From positions 25,695,986 to 25,759,985 of the forward strand of contig NC_053208.1 of the NCBI RefSeq assembly GCF_905163445.1: 64,000 bases of DNA, given 5' to 3'. Every line of letters begins with the position of its first letter. Position 1 is the stretch's first letter. Source of the DNA: Pararge aegeria. Taxonomy: Eukaryota > Arthropoda > Insecta > Lepidoptera > Nymphalidae. The notes under the pieces were generated by a model. It had not been told where the DNA came from. It did not search any database and saw only the letters and a program-made list of their open reading frames with translations. Position numbers and translations under genes: made by a program. This document shows, one piece after another, positions 21,690 through 34,257 of the stretch.

Positions 21690-21745
21690 CGTGATTGAGT
21701 AACAAACATCCATCTAAACTTTCGCGTTTTAACATAGATATTATA
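21690..21745 (-). mobile_element. Helitron 5' fragment, minus strand
   Basis: GTGATTGAGTAACAAACATC followed by AAACTTTCGCG, the inverted form of the usual Helitron 5' region; the terminal TCCTACTAATATT is decayed. Confidence 0.4.
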
Positions 21746-22199
21746 AGCGAACGCGTATTACTTTTTAATACTCGTGATACCTTTGAAATATAATGTCCGA
21801 TACGAATGAATTAAAAATACCCTTGATGATAAAATTAAAATATATATTTATTTGGATAAGATCCAATCGTCCAATACGAATGAACCAAATTTTGTTTCTA
21901 CTGCTGCTAACAAGCTGCTATTGTGACTTAAATATAAAAGTTTGTTATACATACGCGAAAATCGGGAATTATTGAAGTAAAACTTCTCTTCTCCGTAAAG
22001 CGCGATTAGGGAGTAACTCAGATATCTTTCTGACGCAAGTAACGCTTATGTCAGACGTCTGTGTAGTTTCCGCTATGTAAAAATAATAATTTGGATATAT
22101 GTCACATACTCGACGCTTCTTGACTTATACGCCAAGCCAAGCTTGTGGCAATTATCATAATCAATAAGAATTATTTATAAGTTATTTGAAAATCTCTAA

Positions 22200-22612
22200 A
22201 TATACTTGTTATTTATTACTTTTGTAATAAATCAATTATTAAAAAAATTTCTGATGATTGCGACATTCTATAATATTCAAAGACAAGGTTATATTGACAT
22301 GTGCTATCTAACTGTGTTATATTATTGCAAATTTTCTTAAGGATCGCTAATATTAATAGTATAACCTTTGTTACTTCGGGATAATTTTCCTTTCTTTTGG
22401 TTAAAAAAATGGCCAAAATCGGTCCAGTAGTTAAGGAGCCTATTAGGTACAAAATAATAAACAAAAAAAGTATTTCAATCAAAAGTATCTTACATTACTT
22501 CTAGTACCTCCAAGGATATCTGTATAAAGTTTCATAATGATTGGTGAAGTAGGTTTCGCCCGAAATCGTACCAAAAAAAGTAACATTCACATTTATATTA
22601 TTCAGTAGGGAT
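22200..22612 (-). mobile_element. Helitron, minus strand, 5' end kept
   Basis: On minus it starts TCCCTACTGAATAATATAAA after an A, then GGTACGATTTCGGGCGAAAC and ATGAAACTTTATACAGATAT. The 3' CTAG is not found. The 88-residue minus frame is mobile-element sequence, not a gene. Confidence 0.5.
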
Positions 22613-24699
22613 TATATGACGCATTGTCTGTCGCACAGAGCTAAAATTAAAATTGCAATTTCTATTTTGTGATAAAAAGAGTCAGTTTATTATCTAGACA
22701 ATGTTATGATAAACTTTGCCTTTTACAGCTTGTTGTTGGGTCGAATGATGAAAAATTAAGGAGTGAGGTTAATATCCGTGTTAAGTTTGAGATAGTAACA
22801 GGCACCGGCTCAACTTGTTATCTGGAGGCCTGAAGACACCACTTCCCGAATCTAATTATTTTGTGGAGGAAGTATATATACGAGTACATATTTTATTAAT
22901 ATAAAGACCAAGCTACGAGAGTGCTAAACATGCCTTGTGAATCGTTTCCTTTCTTTTCTAATTATTTTATAATTCTTCTTTTATAAATTCTTTTATAATG
23001 TTTATAATGAAGAGTTTTTCAGCAAAAACTCTACGAAATGCGTTACGCTCATTTCTTCCATATTATACCGAGCCAGCCATAATTTGCCTTGACACCAAGG
23101 TAATTCGTCAAGGATCCCGATATATCTTTGTCCCCCTTGTTCGTTACACATCACCACCCACGAGCGCATTAATTTAAAGAGGTTGTAAACATTGCGTCAT
23201 GTTACGTACGATAGGGAAATTTTAGTCACGTGGTCACTACGTCGGTACACACAGCGCAAAGCGGGGCCTCACGGCCGTCAGTGAGGCCCTGTTTTGCAGA
23301 ACTCTACCAGGAGTTCATAGATGGTTGAGAGATGCGAAACAAATCTGTACACTTTCTTTGAAATTATTATAACCGACGGATCTACCTCGTATTAAATTTG
23401 ACCGAATACATTTTATATTTATTTTATTTAGTAGGCTCAAACACCTTTGTTATCACCATCTCACATAGTCATTTGAAACTATTTAAGAAGCAACCTGGTT
23501 AGTGCAATAATTCAAACCCGAGCTTTTTTATCATATACGTATCGTATCCTTCATACCACATAACAGATATTTTCTATAAGCCTACGTTTAATACAATCCG
23601 GGTCTCAGTTGATACTCCTGAACTAATCTAGTGATAGATTTTGGCAACTTGCTATTACCATAAGTATACCATAAGTATATGTGTATAGTAAACTGCCTCC
23701 AACTAATATACTCTAACTACAAATAAACTCATATAATCACGTATGAAGTTGATAATGCTTACTGGGCCTGAATGTTTAACGATTTCTACAAAGCAAAACC
23801 AAATTTAATACTCTTTGCTGAACATTTAATATATATTACATCGGTAAAAATCATAATTTTGTTCAATAAAACTTTTAATATGAAATAGAGTTTTTCTCTA
23901 CATCTATTTTTAGGGCAATAAATAATAAATCACCGAAAGTCCAATCGTAAAGCTTTATTCAGAATAAAGTACCAGGCAATCATAACTTTACTGGGGTGAA
24001 AATTGCACTCGAAGCCCCGCCCTCAACGTAGATACACTAGGTACTGCCTACCTGGAGGAATTGACATATCTCAAATGTTAAACAACCTATTATACAGCTT
24101 CCTAATTTTTTTATGGATAAAAACAAGTACCCTTTTGATCTTTGTGATGACAGCTATATTTTTTCTGTTATTATGGTGGAATTCTAATAAACTCGCTTAC
24201 ACGAAACTTTCCGCCCAACGCAGTCCACTAGCCCCGCCCATAAGCAGTCACGTTTATCAGAACATACTCGAGTATAATCAATGGTTTTGTATGACGACAA
24301 ATATGAATCGAGGCAGAACAAGTAGCATTCGTACATGTTCATAAAATTTAACAGGTTCAAGAACAACAAATTAGTGCAAAGATCCTTAATTTTTTTTTGA
24401 CATTCTAGGTTTCGTTCATTCACTTTACGCCTTCAAAATAAAGTGAATTAGTAGAAATACTTCTTTTATATCAGCAACTGCACTACGCTAAACAGTCAAT
24501 ACAATAATATTACTATACTCAAACAGTTTTGAAATTACAAACTATTTAATAAGCAAGTCCCGCCCCAAACTGCCACCAATGTAGAAAGTATGATAAATGT
24601 TTCTGTCCTACTTTTTCATGAACAATTCCATAGCGTCAATAAAAGCTTCAGTTTAGTCTGATAGCTTAGAAATTTCCAACTATTCTAGTTAATTAAGAA
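22613..24699. other. Gene-poor stretch with small repeats
   Basis: A perfect 9-base-stem hairpin lies at 23264-23289 (GGGCCTCAC, loop GGCCGTCA). It is followed by an ACCAGGAGTTCATAA family member at 23305 that continues GAGAGATGCGAAAC. At about 23965-24060 is another degenerate member that runs into GCACTCGAAGCCCCGCCCTC. No supportable coding region; the 113-residue frame at 24003 is chance. Confidence 0.45.
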
Positions 24700-25099
24700 A
24701 CATGCTTTCACGCAAAAACTAATTAACCGATCCTCATAAAACTTTTGTACACATATTCTTGGAAGTGTTAGAAGTAATATAGGATACTTTTTATCCCGAA
24801 ATTAAGCTCGGTTCCTTTGGGAGAGGGGATGAAAGTGTTTGACGATTTTACACCATAACTTCGACAAATATAACCGATTTAAATAATTATTTTTGTACTA
24901 AAGTGGTTATAATATGTGTTTAATTTTCCTCAAACTTTGTGTAGATCTGAATGTGGTTGGAGATAGAGGACAGAACTCCTTATTTAATACGCTTAGCGAT
25001 ACGGAATACATTTTTTTTTTTTACAACTATGTACAACTAAATTGAATGCCACATCAAAAAACAAAATAAAACGCAGATGAAGTCGCGGGCAACGGCTAG
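24700..25099 (+). mobile_element. Non-autonomous Helitron, 5' truncated
   Basis: Carries GCTTTCACGCAAAAACTAAT, GTTAGAAGTAATATAGGATA, GAGAGGGGATGAAAGTGTTT and GATGAAGTCGCGGGCAACGG, then CTAG before T. Closely similar to 39370 and 46776. Confidence 0.75.
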
Positions 25100-25450
25100 T
25101 ATTAATCTATAAAGATATACGCAGAATGCTTGAGATGTGTTTTTTTTACTAAGATAGTTTGTTAAGCATTTGTAGAGACTTTTAAATAAGACAATAGTTT
25201 TTTCCAAGACGAAACGACAATTCAATTGGATAGAATTGACACTGCTGATACTTTATATGAGTACATAAGTAGACATTCTAATTTTTTATCGAATGATTGC
25301 GACGGAAAGTACAATTTTGTATTTTTTACTTGTTTTATTAATTTTTCACTTTGAAAGGCCAACAAAATATATGTACAACTTGTTGCTGGAATTACAGTGA
25401 AAGTACTGATGAGCCGACTTAACTTCAGTTATAACGACGTAGGTGTTGCT

Positions 25451-25676
25451 AACCTATGATCGTAACATGACCTGATGAGGATTTGAATTACGTAAGCAAC
25501 GTTGTAGGTTGCAATAATTATACAAATAGTATTTCATTACGATTCTTTAGGCATTTCTTTAGGCATTGAGTTCATAATAAATGGCATTTTATCTTTGTAT
25601 TAATTTATTCCATAATATTAAGAAAAATAACAAATTTTGATGAACAGCGGATAACTTTTAGTCAGAAATATGGTCA
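25451..25676. repeat. 226-bp repeat, second copy
   Basis: Same length and nearly the same sequence as 15751-15976. Flanks differ completely on both sides, so the boundaries are sharp. Confidence 0.8.
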
Positions 25677-26387
25677 CCTGATAGCCCAACATCTGCGATA
25701 GCGATGGATATCTATGACTTAGTTGCTTCGGCTCATCCTTGAATCATACTATATGTACGTAAGTTTTAATATTTGGTTATTTTTTGTTTAATCTTAAGCG
25801 CCTTACTATGTAGGTTACGATAGAAGGATCCTCGAGGATAAAAGTCCACAAAAAAAATGGATAGTAAAAAAAGCACAACAGACGTCGATATTTAATGACC
25901 ACGCAATAACGCGGACGCAAATATGTGTCAGCGAATAGGTATCGAGAATTACGATGCCCATTCACCAGAAGTCCATAAACAGTAAGAGGTGTATTTGCCG
26001 CGAATACTTTAAGGCTTCACTCTGATATACGGTATGGTTGTGTGCTAGCTGACTACAATTATGTGGGTATGACCCGCCAGTACGATTATAGAAATAGTAC
26101 ACGTACATAAGCAATGAGCTTCAGTTTGCATATTGTTATAAAATTGTATAGTTTTTTAGAGAATAAACTAATTTGCTAATGCAATACTTCACATGCAAAT
26201 CGTCAATATAAAATGTCATATATATCATAAGCGCCTTTTCAGAGATATTAGAGTTAAATTAACTGCAGGAACAGCCATTTAAATAATAATAGAAGCAGTT
26301 CTAAGGACCGCTGACAGAAGTGACAACTCAAAACAATTAAATAACATAAAAGGAACTTTTCGGGGAGTAGGAAGGATTAGAGGGTTC
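25677..26387. other. No gene seen
   Basis: An ACCAGGAGTTCATAA-type member at 25962 (CACCAGAAGTCCATAAACAG, then GAGGTGTATTTGCCGCGAAT). It is echoed at 26693 (AGAAGTCCATAAACTGGAGG, then AGGTGTATTTGACGGAACG). Otherwise AT-rich DNA. Confidence 0.4.
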
Positions 26388-26615
26388 CACAGTGAGAAAG
26401 GGGTTAAGGCCGTAGTCCACCACGCTGACCAAGTGCAGATTGGTGCGAGAACATTATGGAGAACTCTCAGGTATGTAGGTTTCCTCACGATATTTTTTTT
26501 CACCGTTAAAGCCAGTGATATTTTTATTGCTTAAAAAGTTAGAGGTGCGTGCTCGAATTCAAACTCGGCTTCCCGAAAGTGAAGTCAAAGTCTTACCACT
26601 GGGCTATCCGCTTCA
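26388..26615 (-). mobile_element. SINE copy, minus strand
   Basis: On minus: GAAGCGGATAGCCCAGTGGT head, a decayed B box, CACGCACCTCTAACTTTTTA, then GAGTTCTCCATAATGTTCTC and GCGTGGTGGACTACGGCCTT. The final ATG tail is lost. Confidence 0.75.
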
Positions 26616-27574
26616 GAAGCGGATATCAGTAGATAAATAGATATATATCACGTAACGGGAGAAGCGACCGCGAATTTTTACGACACACATACACTAGAAG
26701 TCCATAAACTGGAGGAGGTGTATTTGACGGAACGTTTTAATTCAAACCAGTTTCACAATAAATCGTATCGGATGTGATATTTGATTTAGTTTTGGGCAGA
26801 CAATCTATGTTTAGACAGGTGTGGCTCAAATAACTTAAATCTAACCATCTCCAAGTACTTATCATTGAATCTAAAGTAATTTTTCTGCATACACATTTCT
26901 GTGTAACTCAATTATTTATCTTTGTTGTAAAAGTAAATTTTCAGACATTATTGGAATGTTTTATCTAAATTTAATTTTCAGGCACATTAGTGAATAGAAC
27001 CTACACATCCAATCATTTATACCCAAATAGCCCAAAGGATACCTTCCACAATCCGTAGTTTTTTATTATGATACCGATGATTAAAATATTAATATAAGAT
27101 AATTTTTCCTTAAAATATATATCTTGCGTGAAAATGTCGGGTGTGTTATATCTTAATAGATAATCGTTTGTATTTTTAGTTTTGTTGGCGGAAAAATAAA
27201 CCCAAAATTAATGTAGTTACGTTTGGTGGAATAAATAAAGATTTTACAACTTAATAATAGCTTTGGTGTTATAAAAATATTCTTTTTTGGGAGAAGTTCT
27301 TAATTTTTTAAATATATTGTTTTGGTTGGCACTTTCAGATATGTGCAAAAATGCATGCCCTTTGTTATTTGGTTTGAGTTTTAATCATCTACTCTTCACT
27401 TGTTATTATTTTTGTTTATTAAAATACAGTAGAAACTTCTAAAGAGAACATTTTTTTTTTATTACTCATGCCGGATAAATAGTATCTTAGTACTCGCTGT
27501 TGCGGTTGAAAAAGAGCTGTTTGCCCATTTTAAAATGACGCGTGAGTTTTTTCGTAAATGAAACTGTTATTTGA
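26616..27574. other. AT-rich gene-free stretch
   Basis: Apart from the repeat fragment at about 26693 I see no genes or element termini here. Confidence 0.4.
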
Positions 27575-28004
27575 GTGCAACAAGTTTACTTGGCGCACAC
27601 AAATTGTAGTTAGCACACGCAAACTATCCTTGTCGCACGCAAAATGACGTTGACAACATCGCAAGGGTTGCAGATACTATTTGACGTTTTCAAATTGTTC
27701 AAATGTGACAATTTATTTGAAAGAAAGTAAAAATAATTAATTAATATTGAGCTCTTTAATTCCACGCATTGATTGTTCCAAATAAATTTATTATATTTTG
27801 TTAATTAACAAAATATAATATTAATTAATTTGTATTTATTGTTTGAAGTATATTTGTTTCTTTTTTTTAAACTTTTCATCCGTTTGTTGGGACTTGGGAT
27901 TTTGTGCCCACATAAATCTCCGCATTTGTAATAAAAAATAGTATCTGCAACCCGTGCGATGTTGTCGATTGCTCACTCGAGCGAACTTATCTAACTTGTT
28001 GCAC
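27575..28004. mobile_element. MITE-like element with long inverted ends
   Basis: Outer ends GTGCAACAAGTT (27575) and AACTTGTTGCAC (27993-28004) are inverted. Inner arms 27651-27682 and 27936-27966 pair over about 31 bases (GGGTTGCAGATACTATTT). The centre holds a perfect 32-base AT palindrome at 27789-27820. No coding frame; a target duplication could not be confirmed. Superfamily unknown. Confidence 0.65.
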
Positions 28005-28365
28005 AATATACTATTTCTATCTACGTATTTGTTAGATTAAAAAAAGCTACAAACGCGTCATGGTCTCAGAACATAATAAACTTGGCTGGAAGTCTACGTT
28101 TATCAGCTCCTCATATAGTCGCTAAAAAGTAAACACTCACGTATGTCTAGTTAGAGATAATTGTTCCCAATCGTTACAGATTTTAATTCATAATTGGGCT
28201 ATCAAATGTAAAAAAAAAAAAATTTCACTCTGGTAGTTCTGGAGATTAGAACGTTCAAGTAGCAGTTCCACTCATAATTACTAAACATGTTATAGTACTG
28301 AATATGTTATGGTCTGGCCGATTCTTTTTCTTTTTTAGGTCATAACTAAGAACTCGTGCTAAAAA

Positions 28366-28674
28366 TTGCCGCCCTATGTTCAGCAACCTCAGGAGTGGGT
28401 GTTAAGCCCCATATGCCTGTGTAAAATCTTCAGACAGTGTGAAGATTTTATATATCGCTCTTATGTAGAAAGATACAAGGATATTTTAAATCACATATGT
28501 CGGTTCAGACAACATGTAAACGATGCGAACTCTGTATTTCTACGGCTCCTTTCATGTAGCTTATCGATTTCACAATTCAGGCCTAAGAGGAATGTAGCGT
28601 TATCAGGGATGCATAAAAGCAGAGAGATTGAAATACAACGAACAAGTTTGTACTTTACCAGTAACAACGTTTAG
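28366..28674 (+). other. Orphan 102-residue reading frame
   Basis: Open from MPPYVQQPQEWVLSP to a TAG at 28672. It follows a T-rich stretch ending in TTTTTTAG, which could be an acceptor. No family, motif or splice donor is recognised. It is longer than most chance frames here, but weak as a gene. Confidence 0.2.
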
Positions 28675-30184
28675 AATAGGTAGTTCTCAGAAAAGGTAGC
28701 TTTTAAGAAATAAGTATTAAGACATTTTTTCTACAATTTTTAATCTCTTATTTTGTGATAAAGCTTATAGTTTTGCTGAAAAACGCAGAAACCCCATTTT
28801 ATGAGACCTTCAGCCTTGAATTAAAAAAATTCAAGTAAGGGAACGATGGGAACTTTTAGACATTCATTTATAATGGTGTTCCGAACATTTATAAAAACGT
28901 TCATAAATTGGAGTTGAGAGTTTTCTCCAATGTCAATGTCATTCAGTTTATTGTTAAATTCTATAATTGTATTGTTTTATCTTTATTGCCACACATGAAA
29001 TTTTCAATTATGTATAGGTAAGTAATTCATTGCATTAATGATAATATCGTAAAATTTCTCGTCCATTACACAAAAATAATGAATCTGTGTGCCGCAACAT
29101 ATTTATTAGAAAACATGGGGATAAGCAAATGACCGAAGATTATCATTAGAAATATAAATATATTAAATATTTTAATCCGACTCAACGAATCTGGTTTAAG
29201 AATTCGTCCACATCGTTTTCCAATGGGTTGATTATAACGTGTCCAACTCCAAGTAATCCTCATAGAATTTTGTTTCATAAACTTTGCCTAAACGTGATGG
29301 CTATATGCAAACTCCCTTGACACATGGAACAAATTTCCATTAATTTATCGACACACGCTCATAATCCAAACGACTATATAACCGAATAATAAAAAAGAGA
29401 AGTTTCTCTATTCGGTTGTATCTTTTTTTAATGTTTGCTAGCTCAGAAATCTGTCATTTAAAAACGGATTTAAAAAATTATATAGGTTTTATTAGGTATA
29501 GTTCCCATGTGGTACCATTTTCATCAGGTCAAGATCTGTCAAGGGATCCTGGAGAAATTGATATATGAATATTTTTAATATTGATATATCATTTGAGCAT
29601 TTGCTATCTAAAAGCAAAGTACTTTCCTAGCTACTATATAAAAAGTAATACGTAGTTTATGTTCTATAAATGGTAACATATACATTTTACTTGACACCGA
29701 TTTAAAAAATGTTAGAGAAAATATTTATTTCTGGCTTTTTAGTTGTATGATGTCCGCTCTTTTTGTCCAATTTTTTTTTTTATTATATACAAAACTTCTA
29801 ATTGCTGTCCATTCGAGTTTGATTCGGCTGTTCCCCTCTTTCTCATTATTGGACGTACCTTACTTGTTCGTGTGTCCTAGGTATATGTAACTCCGTTCCT
29901 GTGTCCAACAGTAAATGTTCATTTGTTGACTTGACGATGATGAAGTACAATACACTAACATAACCTTACGCGTTATTCACGTGTATTGTGCAATAACATC
30001 TTCACGCTACCTCCTAAGGGCCATATAATGAATAAGCTGTGGTAGCTCTAAGGAGTAAAATATGACATTTATTTTCAAACGTTTGAGTCACATTGAAATT
30101 CACAATTTATTTATTTTAAATAGGCCTAGTTTATATATATAACCAAGCACTTTTAAAACACCAAGTCAGTCTAATTGTTGTGAC
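28675..30184. other. Gene-free stretch
   Basis: AT-rich. An inverted pair ACCGAATA/TATTCGGT lies near 29382-29417. No gene or intact element. Confidence 0.4.
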
Positions 30185-30520
30185 TCGACCATCGGTTCAG
30201 TTCGATTCCACTGAGAAGAGCCGGCAAGAAACTCAGCAGATTGCTCTTATCCAACATCATTTTATAGTTTAACATTATTTAGAATTTTTCTGTTTTGTGA
30301 GAGATGAGAGCGGACTGGCCTGCTTCTTAGCAGCCTTGTCGTTAAGGAATTCATTAATCGTGTAGCAACCACAATTGGTTAAATGTGTTTTAATATATCG
30401 TTTAAACTTAAGTAAAGGTAGATCTAATATTACATTCGGTATCATGTTATAAAAGCATATACCCATTCCGACGAAGTATTTCTGTACTTTTTTCAGACTA
30501 TATGCAAATATTACTAATTT
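30185..30520 (-). mobile_element. Jockey-like LINE C-terminus with 3' region
   Basis: On minus the frame gives FKRYIKTHLTNCGCYTINEF then LNDKAAKKQASPLSSLTK, typical of the last residues of insect Jockey-like ORF2. A 3' block with GGCAAGAAACTCAGCAGATT on plus follows. The same C-terminus is on plus at 46372. Confidence 0.65.
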
Positions 30521-30576
30521 ATGTCCGTTTCTAGTTCATCGGTTGTTTATTTCGGCTTTTTGTTTAATAAAAATTA

Positions 30577-30800
30577 TAATATTATCTATATTATATATAA
30601 GGCAAAGGTGACTGACTGACTGATCTATCAACGTAAAACTCTAAGCACTTGACGAATCGGGCTGAAATTTGGCACATAAATAGTTATTACAATGTAGGCA
30701 TGTGCTCAGAAAGGATTTTTGAAAAAAGTTTGTATAAAATCCTTTATTTATCAAGTTAATTCCATAAAATTTTGATAGTAGGTATTCGATTAAAAAAATA
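30577..30800 (+). repeat. Dispersed repeat copy (second of the 742 family)
   Basis: GACTGACTGACTGATCTATC, ACAATGTAGGCATGTGCTCA and TTTGTATAAAATCCTT follow the order of the minus-strand copy at 742-936. Confidence 0.5.
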
Positions 30801-31479
30801 AACAAATACTTGTTTCACATATTTTAAAAATTCCAACTCCAATGTCATCAAATAGGCGATGAAATTTATATGAACTTTCTGTTTTTTTATGTAATTTACG
30901 TTCATATTTTCTATTATCTATTGCTGGAAACTGCATTAAAATTCGTTTCGTAGTTTACAAGATCCAATCGTGCTGAATTCCGTTCCGGTTGGTGGTTGTG
31001 TAATTACAAGAATATGAGGCTAAACATCTACGCCTCAGATTAATGGAAACAGGACATATTTCTCTCTATTTATAGGCTTATACTTGGTCCGTCAATTATT
31101 ACTATATAAAGATAAACATACATATCCGAGGCTGTCCAGTAATACTATACAAAAGACGTAAGTGCCTACGCGGGTCGGAGTCATCGCCCACGCCTCCCGC
31201 TGTGAGTTTACCAGGACTTCATAATTGCAAGGTGTATCTGAACTGCTACATTGGTTAGTCGTTCAATGAATGAATTGAAATCATGAATCAAAAGATCCCG
31301 ATATCAATTCCCGGGGTACAAATGAATATTGAGTTTTTCTCAGATTCGGATTCAGAGACTTAGCGGTAGCGCCTGAGAGAGCGTCTTATGACGGCGGTTC
31401 TGATAACTATAACTAACATGAGATGATAATCGTTACAGCCCGACAACCTTAGTAGTACACAGTTAAGTAGTAGTAGTAG

Positions 31480-31700
31480 AGATTTTTGGGGAAGTTCTGC
31501 CACTTTCCTTATTTCTGCCGCTAAGCAGCATTGTTTCAATGCTGTGTTCCGCTCTGAAGGGCTTGGTAGCCGGTGTAATTACAGGCGACAGGTCAGGGTA
31601 CATGGCGGTTCGTGGCAGGGCGTGTTCTTCGCTCTTGCTGGTGCTGTTCATAAGCGATAACCACTTACCATCAGGTGGGCCATCTGCTTGGTCCGTCATT
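31480..31700 (+). repeat. High-copy lepidopteran repeat, probable LINE 3' region
   Basis: GCCGCTAAGCAGCATTGTTT, GGTAGCCGGTGTAATTACAG and GATAACCACTTACCATCAGG in order. A related copy is at 53320-53560. Richer in G+C than its surroundings. The small frames on both strands are shadows. Confidence 0.55.
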
Positions 31701-31739
31701 AAAAATAACCTGTATTATAGCAGCGTGATGCATACTGTT

Positions 31740-31880
31740 GGAATGGCAACCTCGACCCTTAGTCGACCTCTCCGACGAGTTGGACAGACGAAATCAAAAG
31801 AGTCGCTGGGAGCCGCTAGAAATAAGTCTGCCAGGATCGTGGATTTTAGAACGCCCTAAAAAGCCCTAATGAAATGATGA
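31740..31880 (+). pseudogene. RTE LINE C-terminal fragment
   Basis: GTCGACCTCTCCGACGAGTT, GAGTCGCTGGGAGCCGCTAG and CCAGGATCGTGGATTTTAGA match the 3' end of the RTE copies at 32560 and 54700. It ends AATGAAATGATGATG. Confidence 0.6.
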
Positions 31881-32559
31881 TGTTTTATATAAACAATATA
31901 AAACGCGTGAAAATTAATATAGAGTAATAATCAGACTATAATATTGTATCCAGTTTCGGCTATGCCTAGGTATACGCATTCTTTAGTAAATAAACTTTAG
32001 TTTTATCATTTACGGTCTGGGTGGACTTCTGTATGAATGAATATATTTTTATTGTACAGCAAACCAAAAACACCTCAATACTCGTAGTGCCCTCTTTCCA
32101 TTGAGGGTGGAAATAAATTCCACATCCGAATAATAATCATTCTAATCGTCTGAAAACGATATCTGTCAAAAAATGTTAGTAACTTAGGAGAGGAATTAAT
32201 GATTCTGTACTAACTGTTGCAAACAAACAGCTGATAATGCAAAATATTTTATTGACTGTTGTTGAGCTGTCTTGTAATTTTGGTCGTCATGGAGAAGACT
32301 TAGTTCTTCATAGTTCTGATAATATAAATATTAATTTTCATCGAAAACTAAAGGTTTCGATACGATAATTTCACATCAATCAGTCAATAGAAAGGGATTA
32401 CTATTAAATTTGAGCAACACCAGAGCGCCAACTGGGCAAGCTCGATAAAAGCACTTAAAAAAAGATAGAATAAATCGGGAAATTTCCATATATATTTTCA
32501 TCGAAAATTTGCCATTGCGGGAAGACCAAAGTTTCCAAACAGTAATCCCTTACCCTCAC

Positions 32560-32890
32560 AAGGAGGCTTAGAGTCACACAGTACGCGATGGAAAGAGCTA
32601 TGCTAGGAGTTCTATCTCTGCGTAATTAAATTAGAAATGAGGAGATCCGTAGAAAAATTAGTTACCGACATAGCTCAATGAAACACGAAGATGAATGGCC
32701 AGTTCACATAGTTTGGAGAACCGTTGGCAGTTGGGCTTCCAAGGTGCTGGATTGGCGACCGCTCACCGGTTGACGCAGCATGGGTCGACCTCGAACGAGA
32801 TGAATAGATGATATTAGACAAAGCCGCTTGGAACTCCCTATAAAAGACTAAGCTGAGGACGTCAATCGGTTAAATGATCATGGTGATGTT
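32560..32890 (+). pseudogene. RTE LINE C-terminal fragment
   Basis: Reads RLRVTQYAMERAMLGVLSLR, then (frameshifted) NEEIRRKISYRHSSM and WNSLYKRL. It matches the family at 2191 and 54700 in order. Many stops. Confidence 0.7.
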
Positions 32891-33154
32891 ATAAGTTATT
32901 AGCCTAAATTTACACGTTATTAGATGTGAACAATTTGACTGCATTTTAAATAAAATAATAAGATACGATGTAGACGTAAGAGATATAAATAAGAGGTGGT
33001 TTGACTGGCTGCCTTTATATCATGTGTATATATGTGTATATGTATGTAACAAAAACAAAGATAATACAAACGCTACGTCACTAATTGAAAGTGAATATCT
33101 TATCTATATAATGCGCATGCGTGGTTTGAAATGTATTGATTTTTTTACTATCTG

Positions 33155-33185
33155 ACTTAACCAGGAGTTCATAACAATGAAGGAA
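33155..33185 (+). repeat. Member of the ACCAGGAGTTCATAA family
   Basis: TTAACCAGGAGTTCATAACA. The preceding 40 bases (GGTTTGAAATGTATTGATTT) resemble the context of the 20480 copy. Confidence 0.5.
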
Positions 33186-33517
33186 TTCGAACGAATCACA
33201 AGAATTTCGCGCGCCTTAGACAATCATTGTAGTATCAGCTGTAATGCTGACCAATCAGGGTATCGGGTGTTACGTGTGTTTCTGGACTGTCTGGACATAT
33301 TATCTTAATTCTCAATGTAAGTAATAAGAATAATAATGTTTGGTAATGAGTAAATCAATCTTTCTCGCTCCGTGTAATAAATGTTAGAATTCTTTAAATG
33401 CACTTTATTTGATATTGTACATCGTTCACATATTATTTTTCACAAGCTCAAGCCATATTTGTGTATGTTCAATACCTTATGAATTCATATCGCTATTAAA
33501 ATTTATTTACAAAGTTA

Positions 33518-33554
33518 AGGCCTACGCCGTAGAGATCACCTACGGCGTAGGCCT
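33518..33554. repeat. Perfect 15-bp GC-rich hairpin
   Basis: AGGCCTACGCCGTAG (33518-33532) and its exact complement (33540-33554) flank a 7-base loop AGATCAC. It is GC-rich in AT-rich surroundings. No T-run follows, so it is unlikely to be a terminator. Confidence 0.8.
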
Positions 33555-33849
33555 CCACAAAAAGCTAGGTCAAAGCTGCATATGCAAAGCTTGACATGTA
33601 CTCATAGCTTCTCTTACTTCTAGAATGTAATGTAATAAATGACTTAAGAAAGGAGAAGACTGTTTAGTGGCTGGGTAATATACTGGATAAGTCTTATTTC
33701 TAAAGTTCAAATAATATACAATTATTCATAACACTAATGCCATCTAGAACTGACACAAACAACGGAGGCAAAAACGGGTCCTTGATATACAACATTAAAA
33801 AACAATAATATTTACTCGATTACTTTATTTGATTGATGATGGAAAAGAT

Positions 33850-34166
33850 TAACGGTGATAGCTTAGTGGGTAAGGCTTGGGCTTTCCTTTCGTTCGAGCC
33901 CCGGCACTCACCATTGACTTTTCACAGTTACGAGTATGTGTGTTTTTAATTTAAGCATTTTAAATTTCACTTGCTTTAAACGGTTAAGGAAAACATCGTG
34001 AGGAGAAAACCTGCATGTCCAAGAGTTCTCCATGATGTTCTCACTGGCATGTTAAGTCTACCAATCCGCACCTGGCTAGCATGATAGACTAGCCCTTACC
34101 CCTTCGCAGTCTGAGAGTACCCCGTGCCCTGTGTGGTGGGCTGGTAATGATTTGATGATCATGACA
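33850..34166 (+). mobile_element. Full-length SINE copy (reference for the main family)
   Basis: A box GGTGATAGCTTAGTGGGTAA and B-box-like TCGTTCGAGCC. The body is TTAAACGGTTAAGGAAAACA, GAGTTCTCCATGATGTTCTC, CTACCAATCCGCACCTGGCT and GAGTACCCCGTGCCC. The end is GATTTGATGATCATGA. About 317 bp. RNA polymerase III promoter inferred from the boxes. Confidence 0.8.
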
Positions 34167-34257
34167 AATTAATTGAAGATTACATTACATTGATTGTTCC
34201 CAAAAAGTCTGTTAGTGTTCTTAAGAAATATACTTTTCCTTCTTTTCATCGCCACTG

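Noticed and set aside
22216..22482. 88-residue minus frame that looks like membrane helices
   Set aside because: It is Helitron sequence; hydrophobicity follows from T-rich DNA.
24003..24344. 113-residue plus frame with hydrophobic segment
   Set aside because: It begins in a repeat (GAAGCCCCGCCC block) and has no family, start context or splice sites.
33518..33554. Rho-independent-type terminator
   Set aside because: No T-run follows and the DNA is eukaryotic.
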